From: Plastoroseomonas sp036499545
Lineage (GTDB): Bacteria > Pseudomonadota > Alphaproteobacteria > Acetobacterales > Acetobacteraceae
Assembly: GCA_036499545.1 (NCBI GenBank)
Contig: DASYDR010000184.1
Span: 1 to 6,283 of the forward strand
Length of the DNA stretch: 6,283 nt
Direction: 5' to 3'
Part shown: one piece after another, positions 5,892 through 6,283 of the stretch
Layout of the letters: every line of letters begins with the position of its first letter
How positions within the stretch are numbered: position 1 is the first letter of the stretch
The notes under the pieces: generated by a model
Seen by the model: the letters and a program-made list of their open reading frames with translations, nothing else
Database searches by the model: none
What the model was told of the DNA's origin: nothing
Position numbers and translations under genes: made by a program

Positions 5892-6283
5892 GCCCGCCGG
5901 AGGGCGCCATCGAGGTCGCGGTGGTCGCGCCGGTGCCGGCCCGCAAGACGGGCGACAAGCGCATCCTGGCGATGGTCGCGGCGGCGCGCTTCCATGGCGT
6001 GGAACTGGATCCGCTCGCCGCCACCGCGCCGCGGCCGGGCTGCGATGCCGGGGCGCTCGCCGCCTGGGCGCGCGATGGCGGCCTGACCGCCCGCGCGCTG
6101 CGGCTGCGCTGGGGGCACCTGGTCGGCGAGACCAGCCATGGCCCGGCGGTGCTGCTGCTCAAGGATGGCGGTGCCGCGCTGGCGGTGGGCGTGACCCCGG
6201 CGAAGGATGTCGTCTTCCTGCGCGACCCGGCGGCGCCCGAAGGCGCGCGGCCGGTGCCCGTGGACCGGGCCCGCCTGGATGCG
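5888..6283 (+). CDS. Probable type I secretion ABC transporter, N-terminal C39-peptidase-like domain (3'-truncated by window edge)
   Basis: The frame is open from GTG 5888 to the last base (132 codons) with no stop. The visible part looks like the C39-peptidase-like domain that precedes the membrane and ATPase domains in type I secretion transporters of the HlyB/LapB kind: a helix RILAMVAAARFHGVELDP (25-42), a second helical segment AGALAAWARDGGLTARALRL-like in layout (54-73), a strand PAVLLL (86-91), a hydrophobic strand ALAVGV (97-102) and a closing VFLRDPAA (109-116). The peptidase nucleophile cysteine is absent (the only Cys is C52, far from the helix start) and the usual histidine before the hydrophobic strand is replaced by alanine. 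This matches a non-cleaving, substrate-docking domain. The expected ABC membrane and nucleotide-binding domains would lie beyond the window, so this remains a domain-level inference. The GTGA overlap couples it to the GT2 gene. A stand-alone C39-like protein is the main alternative. Confidence 0.72.
   Translation, partial: MSPPEGAIEVAVVAPVPARKTGDKRILAMVAAARFHGVELDPLAATAPRPGCDAGALAAWARDGGLTARALRLRWGHLVGETSHGPAVLLLKDGGAALAVGVTPAKDVVFLRDPAAPEGARPVPVDRARLDA

Overview
The window looks like chromosomal DNA from a high-G+C alphaproteobacterium. The inference rests on strong G/C preference at third codon positions, tightly overlapping genes, and protein styles typical of Rhodospirillales/Acetobacteraceae-type surface-polysaccharide loci. 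No rRNA or other phylogenetic marker is present, so the assignment is tentative. All genes lie on the + strand. I see no tRNA, insertion sequence, CRISPR array or phage gene.

Layout: (1) positions 1-1389 hold the 3' part of a family 2 glycosyltransferase gene whose start lies upstream of the window. (2) Positions 1390-1520 are the only real intergenic gap. It is AT-rich at its left end and ends in a clear ribosome binding site. (3) Positions 1521-2966 encode a GT-B fold, family 4 glycosyltransferase. (4) Positions 2963-4099 encode a protein of unknown function with an N-terminal 'GW' module and a C-terminal half that resembles a degenerate phytanoyl-CoA-dioxygenase/cupin-like fold. (5) Positions 4047-5891 encode a full-length paralogue of the first gene, a 614-residue protein with two GW-type modules, a linker and a GT2 catalytic domain. 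(6) Positions 5888 to the window end hold the start of a protein that resembles the catalytically dead C39-peptidase-like domain found at the N-terminus of type I secretion ABC transporters.

Genes 2 to 5 are joined by ATGA, long-overlap and GTGA junctions, so they are probably one translationally coupled operon. Three glycosyltransferases and a GW-module accessory protein appear to be co-expressed with a probable type I exporter. The simplest reading is a locus that builds a surface or secreted glycan, possibly attached to the protein substrate exported by the type I system. The sugar substrates, the acceptor and the exported cargo cannot be read from this window. The most unusual points are the GW module recurring in three of the five proteins, the uncharacterised gene 3, and the coupling to the secretion gene.
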